DNA of 64,000 nt from Streptomyces iconiensis (GCF_028657195.3 NZ_JANCPR020000054.1:1-64000), one strand, 5' to 3'; positions 33,987-43,416 are shown, numbered from the stretch's first letter. Notes: generated by a model from the letters alone, not told the origin. Program-made: numbers and translations.

Positions 33987-34690
33987 GACCCCGCGACGCC
34001 CGGGCCCCGCACCACAGGCCCGGGCAGCAGTTCCCCGCGACGGCCTGAGGCGCGCGCCACGGCGAGCGAGGCCAACCCCAGTGCGGTCCCGAGCAGGACG
34101 CCGGCGACCGTGTCCGTCAGCCAGTGCACCCCGAGCCATACGCGGGTGAAGGCGACCCCCGCGACGGACACGCAGGCGAACCCGAGCGCACACCTCCACA
34201 GCACGGCGCCCACGGCGCCGCCCCTGCCCCGCAGCAGCCACAGCAGCAGCACGCACCCCAGCGCCGCCGTCATCGCGTGCCCCGAGGGCATCGCGGCGAA
34301 GTCGGCGGAGTCGACCGGCTCCTTCCAGCGCGGGCGCTCCCTGCCCAGCAGCGCCTTCAGGCCCTGCTGAACCCCCGTACCCACCAGGGCGGTTCCCGCG
34401 GTCCACAGCGCGAGCAGCCGCTCACCGCGCCACACCAGCCATACGACGGCGAGCGCGAGCAGCAGCCGGAACGTCCACGGGTCCCACACCCAGTCGGTGA
34501 GGACGCGGTGCGTATGGGTCCAGCCCGGGTGGGCCAGCGCGGGGGAGTGCAGTCCCGTCGCCACGCCTCTGTCGAGCGCGAGCAGGGGACGCCATTCGAG
34601 CGCTGTCAGTGCGATCACAAGGACGGCGAGGCCGCCGAGAGCCGCCGCCGCGCGTACGCACCACCCGCCGGGCGGAGTTGGACCATGCAT
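33974..34690 (-). CDS. PAP2-family membrane phosphatase
   Basis: A 238-residue integral membrane phosphatase with about six hydrophobic helices. The tripartite PAP2 signature is complete: KALLGRERP near 112, PSGHAMTAA near 134 and RVWLGVHWLTDTVAG near 182, supplying the catalytic His residues. Family members dephosphorylate lipid phosphates such as undecaprenyl pyrophosphate or phosphatidate at the outer membrane face. It converges on, and overlaps, the methyltransferase gene by 13 bp, so antisense transcripts are expected. Confidence 0.9.
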   Translation of the reverse strand: MHGPTPPGGWCVRAAAALGGLAVLVIALTALEWRPLLALDRGVATGLHSPALAHPGWTHTHRVLTDWVWDPWTFRLLLALAVVWLVWRGERLLALWTAGTALVGTGVQQGLKALLGRERPRWKEPVDSADFAAMPSGHAMTAALGCVLLLWLLRGRGGAVGAVLWRCALGFACVSVAGVAFTRVWLGVHWLTDTVAGVLLGTALGLASLAVARASGRRGELLPGPVVRGPGVAGSHGL

Positions 34691-34813
34691 ACGCCGATCA
34701 TCACCCGCGACACCCGTACGGGCACAAGTCCCGGGCGCTTCCCGCCCGTAACAGGCGCTTCCGGTCGTGAACCACCCTGCCGCTGATGGCCGAGCAGCCG
34801 CCCCGTCGCGGGG

Positions 34814-36277
34814 TCAGCGGACGCACGCTCGGTGGGGGTTGCGCTGCCGCTGTTCCAGGCCGAGTTCGTCCCGGCTGTAGTGGTGGGCGCCGGTGGTGGT
34901 CAGGCCCTTGGGCGCGCCGGGCAGGTACCAGAAGCCGCCGTAGCGTCCGTGCGGTCCGGTGAAGGGTGCGGCGGCCAGGACGTCGTCGTGCCCGTCGTGG
35001 TCGGCGTCGAGGACGCGCAGGCTCTCGGCGAAGCGGTCGCGCGCGTCGGAGCCGGGCTCGGCGACCTTGCCGGGGAGGCCCTTGGTGTCCATGTCGAGGG
35101 TCTGCAGGTGGGCCATGGTGGCGGTGGTGCCCTGGGCGGTCAGACGGGTCAGCTGGAGGTGGCCGCGCTGGTCGGCGGAGCCGTAGTGGACGGTGGATAC
35201 CGTGTTGCGCGCTGAGCCGCCGGTGACGTGTGCGGGCAGCAAGGGGCTGCCGACGGTGTCGGATCCGGTGACACTGAGACGGGCCATGCCGGGGCGTAGG
35301 CCGCCGTGGCCGCCGCGCAGGTAGCTGCGCTGACGCAGGTCGCCCTGGCCGGGCGGGAGTATGTCCGGGTACCCGTCGCCGTCGAGGTCTGCTCCGGCGC
35401 GGATGTCGGTGCCGCGGTCGCCCGCCGCCTTGCTCAGCCGCTCGCTCAGGTCGCTGTCCTCCACCAGGCCCCTGTGCGGGGTACCGCGGAAGAACTGCAC
35501 GGAGTCGTCGTCCGACCCGGCTTCCTCGTCGGAGCGGTGGCCCACCAACAGGTCGCTGCGGCCGTCGCGGTCGAAGTCCGCTGCCATGGGAGAGGCGGTG
35601 GCATGCGGCCCCGAGACCGATGTGTCGTTCTCGACGCGGCGCACGGCGCGGGGTTTCCCGGCGGCGGAGAACGGGCCGAACACGATACTCCCGCCGCCGT
35701 AGAGGTCGGGGCTGCCATCGCCGTCGAAGTCGCCGACGGTGTTGGCGTTGAACGGGTTCTTGGGGTCGTCACCGGGGACGCTGAGCGTGCGCGGCGTCGC
35801 GGACAGCCCGTCCTCGCCCCCGTGGAAGACGACCGTACGGCCGCCCCGCTCCTGGTTGTCCTGGGTGCTGGGGACCGGCACGTACTGGTGCAGGACCAGG
35901 TCGGTACGGCCGTCGCGGTCCAGGTCGGCGGTGAGGGGCGAGCTGAAGCCCTCCTCCAGGAAGCCGCCCTTGTCCCTGCGGCCACTGCCCGCGACCAACG
36001 GCTTGCCCGCGAGGCGCATGCCGTCTGGGCTGCCACGGAAGACGGCGACGGGACCGTAGACCCAGTCCAGATCGGCGCCGGCGCTGCCGGTCACCACCAT
36101 GGCGGCGTCCTGGAATCCGTCGCCGTCGAAGTCCGGCCTCCCGAGGGCGCCGGACTTGCGCTTCGGGGCGGCCTGACGGTGGTCGTCGTCACCGGAAGAG
36201 GCGTCCCCTCCCGGGCCGCAGGCCGCCGCGAGGAAAGCCAGGACGCTGATCAGAACCGCCGCTCGCCGGTATCGCAT
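34814..36277 (-). CDS. FG-GAP/VCBS-repeat lipoprotein
   Basis: A 487-residue extracellular lipoprotein. The signal has basic MRYRR, a hydrophobic core and the lipobox LAAAC at residues 16-20. The mature part carries repeated Asp-rich calcium loops in FG-GAP repeats: RPDFDGDGFQDAAMV, TADLDRDGRTDLVL, VGDFDGDGSPDLYG, AADFDRDGRSDLLVG, GADLDGDGYPDILP and LDADHDGHDDVLAA. These build an integrin-alpha-like propeller used for surface binding. No enzymatic domain is seen. It appears to stand alone. Confidence 0.88.
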   Translation of the reverse strand: MRYRRAAVLISVLAFLAAACGPGGDASSGDDDHRQAAPKRKSGALGRPDFDGDGFQDAAMVVTGSAGADLDWVYGPVAVFRGSPDGMRLAGKPLVAGSGRRDKGGFLEEGFSSPLTADLDRDGRTDLVLHQYVPVPSTQDNQERGGRTVVFHGGEDGLSATPRTLSVPGDDPKNPFNANTVGDFDGDGSPDLYGGGSIVFGPFSAAGKPRAVRRVENDTSVSGPHATASPMAADFDRDGRSDLLVGHRSDEEAGSDDDSVQFFRGTPHRGLVEDSDLSERLSKAAGDRGTDIRAGADLDGDGYPDILPPGQGDLRQRSYLRGGHGGLRPGMARLSVTGSDTVGSPLLPAHVTGGSARNTVSTVHYGSADQRGHLQLTRLTAQGTTATMAHLQTLDMDTKGLPGKVAEPGSDARDRFAESLRVLDADHDGHDDVLAAAPFTGPHGRYGGFWYLPGAPKGLTTTGAHHYSRDELGLEQRQRNPHRACVR

Positions 36278-36360
36278 CCGAGCAAGCTAGCTGCTGGACC
36301 CCGATGACCATAAGGGGGTTGTGGCGGTGGCAAGTCCCGTGCGGCTCAGGCGAGTTGATT

Positions 36361-36418
36361 CGCCCACGCCCACGCACCCGCCGCCCACACGCCCGCCGCC
36401 CATGCCTACGCCCACGCG
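36361..36418 (-). repeat. CGCCCACG-type repeats after the M56 stop
   Basis: On the plus strand CGCCCACG, CCGCCGCCCA and related units recur in tandem up to the M56 peptidase stop. It marks another gene end with repeats, here without repeated TGA. Confidence 0.45.
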
Positions 36419-36421
36419 TGG

Positions 36422-37360
36422 TCAGCTCAGTGCGGAGAGGCCCGGCGCGAAGGCGACGAGCACCGGGACGATCGGGACCAGCGAGGCAACGGCCGTCATC
36501 CGCAGCCTGCGGCCGACAGGCAGCCGGGGTGTGGGGGTGAGCAGGCGGTGCACGCGCTGCGGCACCATCGCCAGGGGGGTGGGGCAGGGGCCGAACACGC
36601 CCCGGTCCTCGTTGAGTTCGACCAGCGCGAGCGCGATCGTCAGGCGGCCGTACCGGCGTGAGGCGGCATCGTCGGCCGCCAGCTCGACCAGGCGGTGCAC
36701 CTGGTCGCGGAAGCCGGCGAAGACCGGGACACGCGAGAAACCCGTGGCGAGCGCGGCCGAGCAGTGCAGCAACCAGTCGTGGCGCGCGCGTGCGTGGCCC
36801 TGCTCGTGCTCCAGCACCGCGTCGAGCTGGCGGCCCTTGAGGCGGCGCAGCGCTGCCGTGGTGATGACGAGCTGCGGCGCCGAGCCCGGAAGCCACCAGG
36901 CGTCCGGCTTCTCGCCCTCCAGCACGACCAGGCGCTCCTCGGGCAGGGCTTCCTCGCCCGGGAGTTGAGGCGCCCGCTGACGCAGGTCGGCCCGGCGCGA
37001 GCGGCGCCTGGCGCGCGCGTCGCGGATCTCGCGCAGCAGCATGGCACCTGTCCACGCGCCGCCGCACGCGAGGAGCAGGGACAGCGCCCCGGCCCAGGGC
37101 GCGTTGGCGCCGGGGCCGTACGCCTCGACGACGCCGCGCGGTGCCCCGGCGAAGACATGGCTGCGTACGACCTCGAAGGCGGCTGCGCCCGAGAGCGCCA
37201 TGGCGAACAGGCAGCACAGCAGTACGGCACCGACCACGCACTGCCATACCCACAGCGCGAGCACCGGTTCGCGGTCCGGCCACGAACAGCGGGTGAGGAC
37301 ACGCGGCGCGAGGCCCGCGGCGAGCAGGGCGAGCGCCATCAGCGCGAGCGGGACCGTCAT
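36422..37360 (-). CDS. M56-family membrane metallopeptidase
   Basis: A 312-residue membrane protein with N-terminal helices at about 5-20 and 32-60, another near 90-110 and one near the C terminus. The zinc motif HEQGHARARHD lies near 183 (HExxH), with a distal acidic LVELAADDAASRR that can supply the third ligand. This matches M56 (BlaR1/MecR1-like) peptidases without the sensor domain. M56 genes usually pair with a BlaI/MecI repressor, but none is adjacent here; the upstream neighbour is a DUF5134 gene. Confidence 0.87.
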   Translation of the reverse strand: MTVPLALMALALLAAGLAPRVLTRCSWPDREPVLALWVWQCVVGAVLLCCLFAMALSGAAAFEVVRSHVFAGAPRGVVEAYGPGANAPWAGALSLLLACGGAWTGAMLLREIRDARARRRSRRADLRQRAPQLPGEEALPEERLVVLEGEKPDAWWLPGSAPQLVITTAALRRLKGRQLDAVLEHEQGHARARHDWLLHCSAALATGFSRVPVFAGFRDQVHRLVELAADDAASRRYGRLTIALALVELNEDRGVFGPCPTPLAMVPQRVHRLLTPTPRLPVGRRLRMTAVASLVPIVPVLVAFAPGLSALS

Positions 37361-37413
37361 GCGCCCCAGCCTAGAAGGCCCCATGGACGCGGTGACATGC
37401 CTTCTTGCGCAAG

Positions 37414-37429
37414 AGTGAGATGCCTCACT
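37414..37429. promoter_or_regulatory. AGTGAG-ATGC-CTCACT inverted repeat
   Basis: Six-bp arms with a 4-base spacer lie 54 bp upstream of the M56 start, a position suited to a repressor site. Confidence 0.4.
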
Positions 37430-37515
37430 GTGCGGGGCGCGTCTGCCGTGGGCCCGACGGAACGGGGACCGGAAGACCTCGACCACGGAGCGGGAAGGAG
37501 CGGCAGGAGGGTTGT

Positions 37516-38160
37516 TCAGAGCGTCAGCAGCATCGTGAACATGGCCGTGCTCATCGCGAGCCGGCAGCCGGCGGTCACACCGGGCTGGTGGATGACGGCG
37601 CACGCTGGACCGAAAGCGACGCCGGCACCGGCACCCGCCGTGGCAGGGGCGCCGGCCGGTGAAGGGATCAGCTGGGCGCCGTTCCACAGCGCGTACCCGG
37701 CGAAGTACACGAGCAGCGCGCCCGTCAGTACGGGGATGCCTCCCGTGCCCGTCCCGTGCGCCGCCGGCCCGGCCGCGCCGCCCGTACCGGCGAAGGCGGC
37801 GGCCATGGCGAGCGACATGTAGGCCATCGCCAGGGCGCCTGTCACGTGGTGGAGATGGACGCACGGCCGTGCTCCGCGCCGTCCGTCGCGTCGCCACCGC
37901 AGGAGCAGCAGGCCCAGTTCGCGGGCGAGCAGCGCGGTGAAGAGCGCGGCGAAGGCGGCGGCCGTGACGGCGGGGGGCAGGGGCTGCCAGGTCCATACGG
38001 AGGGCACCGCCATGGCGGCCATACCGAAGCCCATCAGGGCCTCACCGCCCGCGTCCTCCCGTCGCGCCCCGTCCGTGCCCTTCGCGCGCAGTACGCAGTA
38101 AGCGCCCGTCAGCGCGCAGAGCGCGACCAACAGCCAGCCGACCGTGGCAGGGCCGTGCAT
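37516..38160 (-). CDS. DUF5134 membrane protein
   Basis: A 214-residue integral membrane protein with six predicted helices, resembling DUF5134. Features are the HGPATVGWLLVALCALTGAYC opening (split between helix and loop), CVHLHHVTGALAMAYMSLAM near 100 with conserved His, and a final FGPACAVIHQPGVTAGCRLAMS... region. The His and Met residues could bind copper or heme, which is inference. The ATG at 38160 follows GGGGAGGTG. It precedes the M56 gene on the same strand with a 155-bp gap. Confidence 0.8.
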   Translation of the reverse strand: MHGPATVGWLLVALCALTGAYCVLRAKGTDGARREDAGGEALMGFGMAAMAVPSVWTWQPLPPAVTAAAFAALFTALLARELGLLLLRWRRDGRRGARPCVHLHHVTGALAMAYMSLAMAAAFAGTGGAAGPAAHGTGTGGIPVLTGALLVYFAGYALWNGAQLIPSPAGAPATAGAGAGVAFGPACAVIHQPGVTAGCRLAMSTAMFTMLLTL

Positions 38161-38376
38161 CGCCCACCTCCCCGCTCGTCTCCGAGGGGAGGATGCCCGC
38201 CCCCGCATTCGCACACGGGAGCGCATGGGCGCAACGGGGGGAGCGTTCCGCTGCACGGCGGAGGCACTCGCTCCGCTGTGCTCTCAGGCCGCTGAACGCA
38301 ACATCCGCTCGGCGTCAGCCAGAAGTGACCGCGAGGCACGCACGCCCCGTGCCCTCGGCCCCGGCCGGCTGTGCTC

Positions 38377-39780
38377 TCAGGTCCCGGCCGGGACCTGCTG
38401 ACCGCCGGCGCCGGGTTCGGCGCCGGACGCGTGCGCCGCGGATGCGGAGGCGGCGGTCTCGCGGCGTACGCGGTATGTGCGCAGCCTGGCCGTGCACCAG
38501 ATGCCCAGCGCCGAGACGGCCATCAGCATCGTGGCGGCGGGCCAGTAGGAGCCGTGCGCGAAGGCGGTCAGTGAGATCGCCGCCATGGGCGCGAGACCAC
38601 CGAAGATCATGTTGCAGATCTGGTAGGAGAGGGAGATGCCGGTGTACCGCACACGGGGTGCGAAGCCCTCCGCGATGATGGCGGCGACCGGCCCGTAGAG
38701 CGCCGACATCGCAAAGCGCGTGGCCAGCATCGTCAGGTAGATCAGCAGCACGTTCCCGGTACCAAGGGCCAGGAACTGTGGTACGGCCAGCACGATGACG
38801 CCTGCCAGCCCGAAGATGACGACTCTGTGGGCGCCGAGCCGGTCGGCGAGCCACGCCAGGCCGGGTGTGACCAGGAGTTCGAGGAGCGCGGCCAGGGTCA
38901 GCCCGTCCAGCAGCATCGACTCGGACAGCCGCAGCTGGTCCGTACCGTAGGACAGCAGATAGGTGGTCACCATGTAGTAGCCGCCGGTGGCGGTCGCCAG
39001 CGCGAAGATGCCGACGAGCACGGTGCGCCAGGAGGTCTGGAACACCTCGACGACCGGCAGCCGTTCCTTGCCGCCGCCCTCCCGTACCGCCGCGCCGTCC
39101 GACTTCCGCTCGGCGCGCACCTGTTCCATCACGGGGGACTCCTCCAGCTTGAGCCGGACGAAGAGGCCGACGCCCACGAGCACGGCCGACGCGAGGAACG
39201 GAACGCGCCAGCCCCACTCCTGGAACGCGTCACCGCCGAAGAGGTGCATGAGGGAGAAGGCGCCGGTCGACAGGAGCGCGCCGACGGACGAGCCGAGCTG
39301 CGCGAACGAACCGAAGAACGCCGACCTGCCCTTGGGGGCGTTCTCCACCGCGACCAGTACGGCGCCGCCCCACTCGCCGCCGATGGCGATGCCCTGGATC
39401 AGACGCAGCAGGACCAGCAGGGCAGGTGCCCACGCGCCGATCTGTGCGTACGTCGGCAGCAGACCGATGGCGAAGGAGGCGACGCCCATCATCAACAGGG
39501 TGATGACCAGGGTGTTCTTGCGTCCGACCTTGTCCCCCATGTGCCCGAAGACGATGCCGCCCAGCGGCCTGAGCAGAAAGCCGACGGCGAAGGTGGCGAA
39601 CGCCGACAGCGTCTTGAGCAGCGGCGGCATGTCCGGCGGGAAGAAGACGTCGTCGAAGACGAGCGCCGCCGCTGTGGCGAAGGCGTAGAAGTCGTACCAC
39701 TCGATCGAGGTGCCGGCGAGGGCGGCGAAGGCGGCCCTGAAGGGGTTGTTGGGCTGCTTCTTGGTGGTGCGGTCCGGCAT
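38377..39780 (-). CDS. MHS-family MFS transporter (metabolite:H+ symporter)
   Basis: A 467-residue transporter with twelve membrane helices. It opens with the MHS signature GTSIEWYDFYAFATAAALVF, then GHMGDKVGRKNTLVITLLMMG (the basic loop 2-3 motif), RLIQGIAIGGEWGGAVLVAVE (helix 4-5) and RYTGISLSYQICNMIFGGLAP near 385. MHS members take up dicarboxylates, shikimate, betaine and similar acids with protons. The ATG follows GGAGGT. It is 67 bp downstream of an amidohydrolase on the same strand, so it probably imports that enzyme's substrate. Confidence 0.9.
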   Translation of the reverse strand: MPDRTTKKQPNNPFRAAFAALAGTSIEWYDFYAFATAAALVFDDVFFPPDMPPLLKTLSAFATFAVGFLLRPLGGIVFGHMGDKVGRKNTLVITLLMMGVASFAIGLLPTYAQIGAWAPALLVLLRLIQGIAIGGEWGGAVLVAVENAPKGRSAFFGSFAQLGSSVGALLSTGAFSLMHLFGGDAFQEWGWRVPFLASAVLVGVGLFVRLKLEESPVMEQVRAERKSDGAAVREGGGKERLPVVEVFQTSWRTVLVGIFALATATGGYYMVTTYLLSYGTDQLRLSESMLLDGLTLAALLELLVTPGLAWLADRLGAHRVVIFGLAGVIVLAVPQFLALGTGNVLLIYLTMLATRFAMSALYGPVAAIIAEGFAPRVRYTGISLSYQICNMIFGGLAPMAAISLTAFAHGSYWPAATMLMAVSALGIWCTARLRTYRVRRETAASASAAHASGAEPGAGGQQVPAGT

Positions 39781-39847
39781 GGGGACCTCCGGCTGGGCGT
39801 CGGGATGAGGGGGCGGGGCGGGACGCCGCGGGGTACGCGCGGCGGGT

Positions 39848-41521
39848 TCAGCGGCCGGGAGCCGCCCAGACGCGGGCGCCGCCGATCCAGGTCTCGCGTA
39901 CGCCGATCGAGGCGAGCCGTGCGGGCTCCGTCTCCAGCGGGTCGGCGTCGAGCACCACGAAGTCGGCCAGCGTGCCCGGTGCGAGGGTGCCGACGGAGCG
40001 TTCGCGGTGGAGCGCGCGTGCCGCGTCGGCCGTGTGGGCGCGCAGCCCGTCGGCCACGGGCAAGCGCAGCGAGGCATCGCCGAGCACCGTGCCCAGCACG
40101 GTGGTGCGTTCGGCCGCTGCTGATACGGCCTCCAGCGGCGCGGGGGGCGCGACGGGTGCGTCCGAGCTGAGGACGACCGGCACCCCGGCCGCGCGTGCGA
40201 GCCCCGCCGGGTTGTAGCGGTGCCCCAGCTCGCCCACCGCCGTGAGGGTGCCGTCGCCGGTGCGCAGATGGTGCTGCGGCTGCATCACGGGTACGACGTC
40301 CAACTCGGCCATGAGCGCGATCTGTTCGTCGGTGGGCAGGCCGCAGTGTTCGATGCGGTGCCGTATGCCGGCCCTGGGTACCTCGGCCGCCGCCTTTCCG
40401 GCTGCTTCGAGGACCATGCCGATGGCGTGCGGTGACTGCGCGTGCGTCGCGGTCTGCAGGCCGGCGGCGTGTGCGCGCGCGAACAGTCCGGCGTACTCCT
40501 CGGCCGAGTGGTAGAGCTGGCCGTGGTGGCAGCAGTCTGCCGCGTAGCCGTCGGGGAAGTACGCGGTCCAGCCGCCGAGTGTCCCGTCGGCGTAGAACTT
40601 CACGCCCTGCACCCGGAAGCGGTCGTCACCGAAGCCGCGTACGACGCCCAGTTCCAGGGCCGTGTCCAGCAGCGCCGAGGTGAGGTAGGCGGAGACCCGC
40701 ATCCGCAGCGACCCGTCGGCCCGCGCGCGCAGATAGGTCTCCATCTCCCGGCGCGAGACCTGCGCGTCACCCACGGTGGTGACGCCCGCCGCCAGGAACC
40801 TCTCCTGCGCGGCGGCCAGATGGCCGGCCAGGATGTCGCCGGGCTCGGACAGGTGGAAGTTGGGCCCGTGGTTGCCGATCTTCACCCCGTCGCTCCCCGT
40901 CAGCCGGTCGCAGGCGGCGTCCCACAGCTGCCCGTCGGGCTCACCCGAGGCGGCGCGTCCGATGCTGCCGCCCTCCGGGTCGGGAGTGCCGGCCGTGATG
41001 CCGTAGCTGAGCAGGGTGTGGGAGTTGACGACTCCGCCGTGCCCGGAGGCGTTCATGACGTAGACCTCGCGGTCGGTCGCCACCCGGTCCAGGTCGTGGC
41101 GCGTGGGGTGGCGCCGCTCGGCCAGGCGGCGGTGCTCGTACCCGAAGCCGCGCACCGGTGTTCCCGGCGGGAGCGAGCCTGCAGCCTCGGTGAGGACGCG
41201 GACCAGCGTCCCGATGTCCGGTACCTGCTCGGGGCGGCAGTCCACCCAGGCCAGCGCCTGCCCGTACATCAGCGGGTGGCAGTGCGCGTCGACGAAGCCG
41301 GGGTGGACGAGGCCGCCGTCCAGGGCCAGTTCGCGATCGACGCGGCCGAGCGCGGCGCGCGCCTCCCGCGCTGTGCCGACGTGCACGACGCGGTCGCCGC
41401 GCACGGCCAGCGCCTCGGACCGGCCACCGCCCGCGCCCGAGGCGACGGGCGCACCTGTGACCAGCAGGGTGCGGTCGGGACTTTCGCCGGGTACGGCGGG
41501 GTGGGGAGCAGGGAGCTGCAT
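39848..41521 (-). CDS. amidohydrolase family protein (YtcJ/LAF3-like)
   Basis: A 557-residue metal-dependent hydrolase of the amidohydrolase_3 group. It has the first metal motif GFVDAHCHPLMYG near residue 86, a VKFYADGTLGGWTAYF segment near 300, ATHAQSPHAIG near 355, HRIEHCGLPTDEQ near 382 and LSSDAPVAPPAPLEAV near 450 (the final metal-binding Asp). Relatives cleave amides or N-acyl groups. The ATG at 41521 is preferred over a GTG 30 bp upstream. It forms an operon with the MHS transporter, suggesting uptake and hydrolysis of one compound. Confidence 0.87.
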   Translation of the reverse strand: MQLPAPHPAVPGESPDRTLLVTGAPVASGAGGGRSEALAVRGDRVVHVGTAREARAALGRVDRELALDGGLVHPGFVDAHCHPLMYGQALAWVDCRPEQVPDIGTLVRVLTEAAGSLPPGTPVRGFGYEHRRLAERRHPTRHDLDRVATDREVYVMNASGHGGVVNSHTLLSYGITAGTPDPEGGSIGRAASGEPDGQLWDAACDRLTGSDGVKIGNHGPNFHLSEPGDILAGHLAAAQERFLAAGVTTVGDAQVSRREMETYLRARADGSLRMRVSAYLTSALLDTALELGVVRGFGDDRFRVQGVKFYADGTLGGWTAYFPDGYAADCCHHGQLYHSAEEYAGLFARAHAAGLQTATHAQSPHAIGMVLEAAGKAAAEVPRAGIRHRIEHCGLPTDEQIALMAELDVVPVMQPQHHLRTGDGTLTAVGELGHRYNPAGLARAAGVPVVLSSDAPVAPPAPLEAVSAAAERTTVLGTVLGDASLRLPVADGLRAHTADAARALHRERSVGTLAPGTLADFVVLDADPLETEPARLASIGVRETWIGGARVWAAPGR

Positions 41522-41751
41522 GGGGTGGTTCCGCTTTCGCCTGGGGAACACCGCGAGCGGCGGAGGGCACGCTCGTACGGCTGAATCATTCGCCAGGACG
41601 ATATGGAGTGTTCGATGGATCTGCCAAGGGGTTGGGCGGGAAACTTTTAGGAAGTTGCGTTGCTGTGGTGCCTACGTATCCTCTGCCCAAGGCAGGAAGG
41701 GGCGGTCACGTAGCCGGTACCGGCGCTTGTTCCGGGCCTCCTCGGGCGCTG

Positions 41752-42186
41752 TCAGCGGTCAGGTGCGTTCCCGGCGGACCGGGCGGCCGGGGTGTCGGCA
41801 CGGATGTCGTACTCCGCGCGCGCGTCGTATTCGGCGCGCGCTTCGTCGATGTCCGCCAGGTGCTCGGTGGTCCACCGCAGAAGGGGCGTGGTGGCTTCGT
41901 AGAGCGTCCTGCCCATCGGGGTGAGTTCGTAGGTGACATGGGGCGGCATGACGTTGTGCACGGTGCGGGTCAGGAGGCCGTCCCGTTCCAGGCCGCGCAG
42001 GGTGACGGTGAGCATGCGCTGGCTGATCCCGTCGACGGCGCGCTTGAGTTCGGTGAAACGGCGCGGCCCATGGTCGAGATGGCACACGACCAGAAGCGAC
42101 CACTTGTCCCCGACCAGGCCGAGGACGACACGGGCCCGGCCCGCGCCCTGCCGCACCGCAGGCGGTTCGCCGTTTGTCGCGGTCAT
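41752..42186 (-). CDS. HxlR-family transcriptional regulator
   Basis: A 144-residue winged-helix repressor of the HxlR (DUF24) type: GDKWSLLVVCHLDHGPRRF near residue 26, FTELKRAVDGISQRMLTVTL recognition region near 45, and the wing GLLTRTVHNVMPPHVTYELT near 70. ARAEYD occurs twice near the C terminus. Relatives sense electrophiles or quinones and repress reductases. The ATG follows GGAGGT. It is divergent from a quinone reductase, its likely target. Confidence 0.92.
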   Translation of the reverse strand: MTATNGEPPAVRQGAGRARVVLGLVGDKWSLLVVCHLDHGPRRFTELKRAVDGISQRMLTVTLRGLERDGLLTRTVHNVMPPHVTYELTPMGRTLYEATTPLLRWTTEHLADIDEARAEYDARAEYDIRADTPAARSAGNAPDR

Positions 42187-42260
42187 CGTTACCTCCAGGG
42201 AACCGGGGCACCGGAAAGTGCCTTATTGATCGGGATGCGGCGGGTGCGCCACGATGATCT

Positions 42261-42297
42261 CGGTTCTCGAAGAGTACCGAGGCAGGAAAGAGAACCG
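42261..42297. promoter_or_regulatory. inverted repeat between HxlR and quinone reductase genes
   Basis: CGGTTCTC (42261-42268) and GAGAACCG (42290-42297) are separated by 21 bases, placing the arm centres 29 bp apart. A dimeric HxlR protein could bridge them. Confidence 0.45.
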
Positions 42298-42335
42298 CCC
42301 TCATCTGTCCCGTTGTCCCACCACAGGAGCCTTGT

Positions 42336-43304
42336 ATGCGCGCGATCCACGTCACCAACCTCAAAGGTCCCGCCTCGATAGAGGTGGTCGAGGCCGACGA
42401 GCCGACCGCGGGTGCCGAGTCGGTCGTCATCGACGTGCACGTCGCCGGCGTGGCGTTTCCCGAAGTCCTGCAGAGCCGCGGCGCGTACCACGTGCAGCGG
42501 GCCCTGCCCTTCATCCCGGGCACCGAGGTTGCAGGGACCGTCAGGTCGGCTCCCTCGGGCAGCGGCTTGACGGCCGGGCAGCGGGTCGCCGCGTTCCCCG
42601 GGATCGGCGGATACGCCGAGCAGGTGGCCGCGCGGCCGGAGGTGGTCTTCCCGCTCCCCGACAACGTGTCCTTCCCGGCGGGTGCCGCGCTGCCGATGAA
42701 CTACCTGACCGTGCACTTCGGCCTGGTGCGCCGGGGGCGGCTGAAGCCCGGCGAAACGGTCTTGGTGCACGGGGCCGCCGGTGGCGTCGGCACCGCCGGG
42801 GTGCAACTGGCCGCCGCACTCGGCGCCAGGGTGATCGCGGTCGTGTCGGAGCCCGACAAGGCCGCTACGGCGAAGGCCGCCGGCGCCGACGAGGTCGTCC
42901 TGGCTGATTCCTTCGAGGACGAGGTGCGCAAGCTGACCGGGGACAGGGGCGTTGACCTCGTGGTGGACCCGGTCGGAGGCGACCGGTTCGCCGGCTCGCT
43001 GCGCAGCCTCGCCCACGAGGGACGTCTTCTGGTCATCGGTTTCACCGGTGGTGACATTCCCCAGGTCAGGGTCGACACTCTGCTGTTCCGCAACCTCGAT
43101 GTCTCCGGTGTCGGCTGGGGTGCGTTCCGGGCGGAGCAGCCTTCCTATCCGCAGGAGCAGTGGGCCGAGCTACTGCCTCTCCTGCGGGCCGGCAAGCTCC
43201 AGCCCGTGCTCGGGCGGCGCTTCCCGCTGGAGCAGGCGTCGCAGGCCCTGCTGGAACTCGATCAGCGCCGCGCGCGGGGGAAGGTGCTGCTGGACGTCCG
43301 GTGA
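42336..43304 (+). CDS. NADPH:quinone oxidoreductase (zinc-free MDR family)
   Basis: A 322-residue medium-chain reductase without zinc-binding cysteines. It has the QOR substrate-domain segment VAFPEVLQSRGAYHVQRALPF (in pieces), the nucleotide motif VLVHGAAGGVGTAGVQLA near 146, and GVDLVVDPVGGDRF near 205. It reduces quinones or enones with NADPH in the cytoplasm. It is divergent from the HxlR gene, forming a redox-stress unit like those known for electrophile-sensing HxlR proteins. Confidence 0.9.
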   Translation: MRAIHVTNLKGPASIEVVEADEPTAGAESVVIDVHVAGVAFPEVLQSRGAYHVQRALPFIPGTEVAGTVRSAPSGSGLTAGQRVAAFPGIGGYAEQVAARPEVVFPLPDNVSFPAGAALPMNYLTVHFGLVRRGRLKPGETVLVHGAAGGVGTAGVQLAAALGARVIAVVSEPDKAATAKAAGADEVVLADSFEDEVRKLTGDRGVDLVVDPVGGDRFAGSLRSLAHEGRLLVIGFTGGDIPQVRVDTLLFRNLDVSGVGWGAFRAEQPSYPQEQWAELLPLLRAGKLQPVLGRRFPLEQASQALLELDQRRARGKVLLDVR

Positions 43305-43323
43305 CCGTGCCCCGCCCGATCGC

Positions 43324-43351
43324 GGCCGAGTGGTCATGGCCGAGTGGTCAT
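43324..43351 (+). repeat. two 14-bp units after the quinone reductase
   Basis: GGCCGAGTGGTCAT occurs twice without gap, followed by a partial third copy, in the convergent space before the Lrp gene end. Confidence 0.7.
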
Positions 43352-43416
43352 GGCCGTGAGGCCGCGGCCGTGCGGTCGCGGGGGCGTGGTGCCCGGGTCG
43401 CGGGTTTCCGGCGGAG

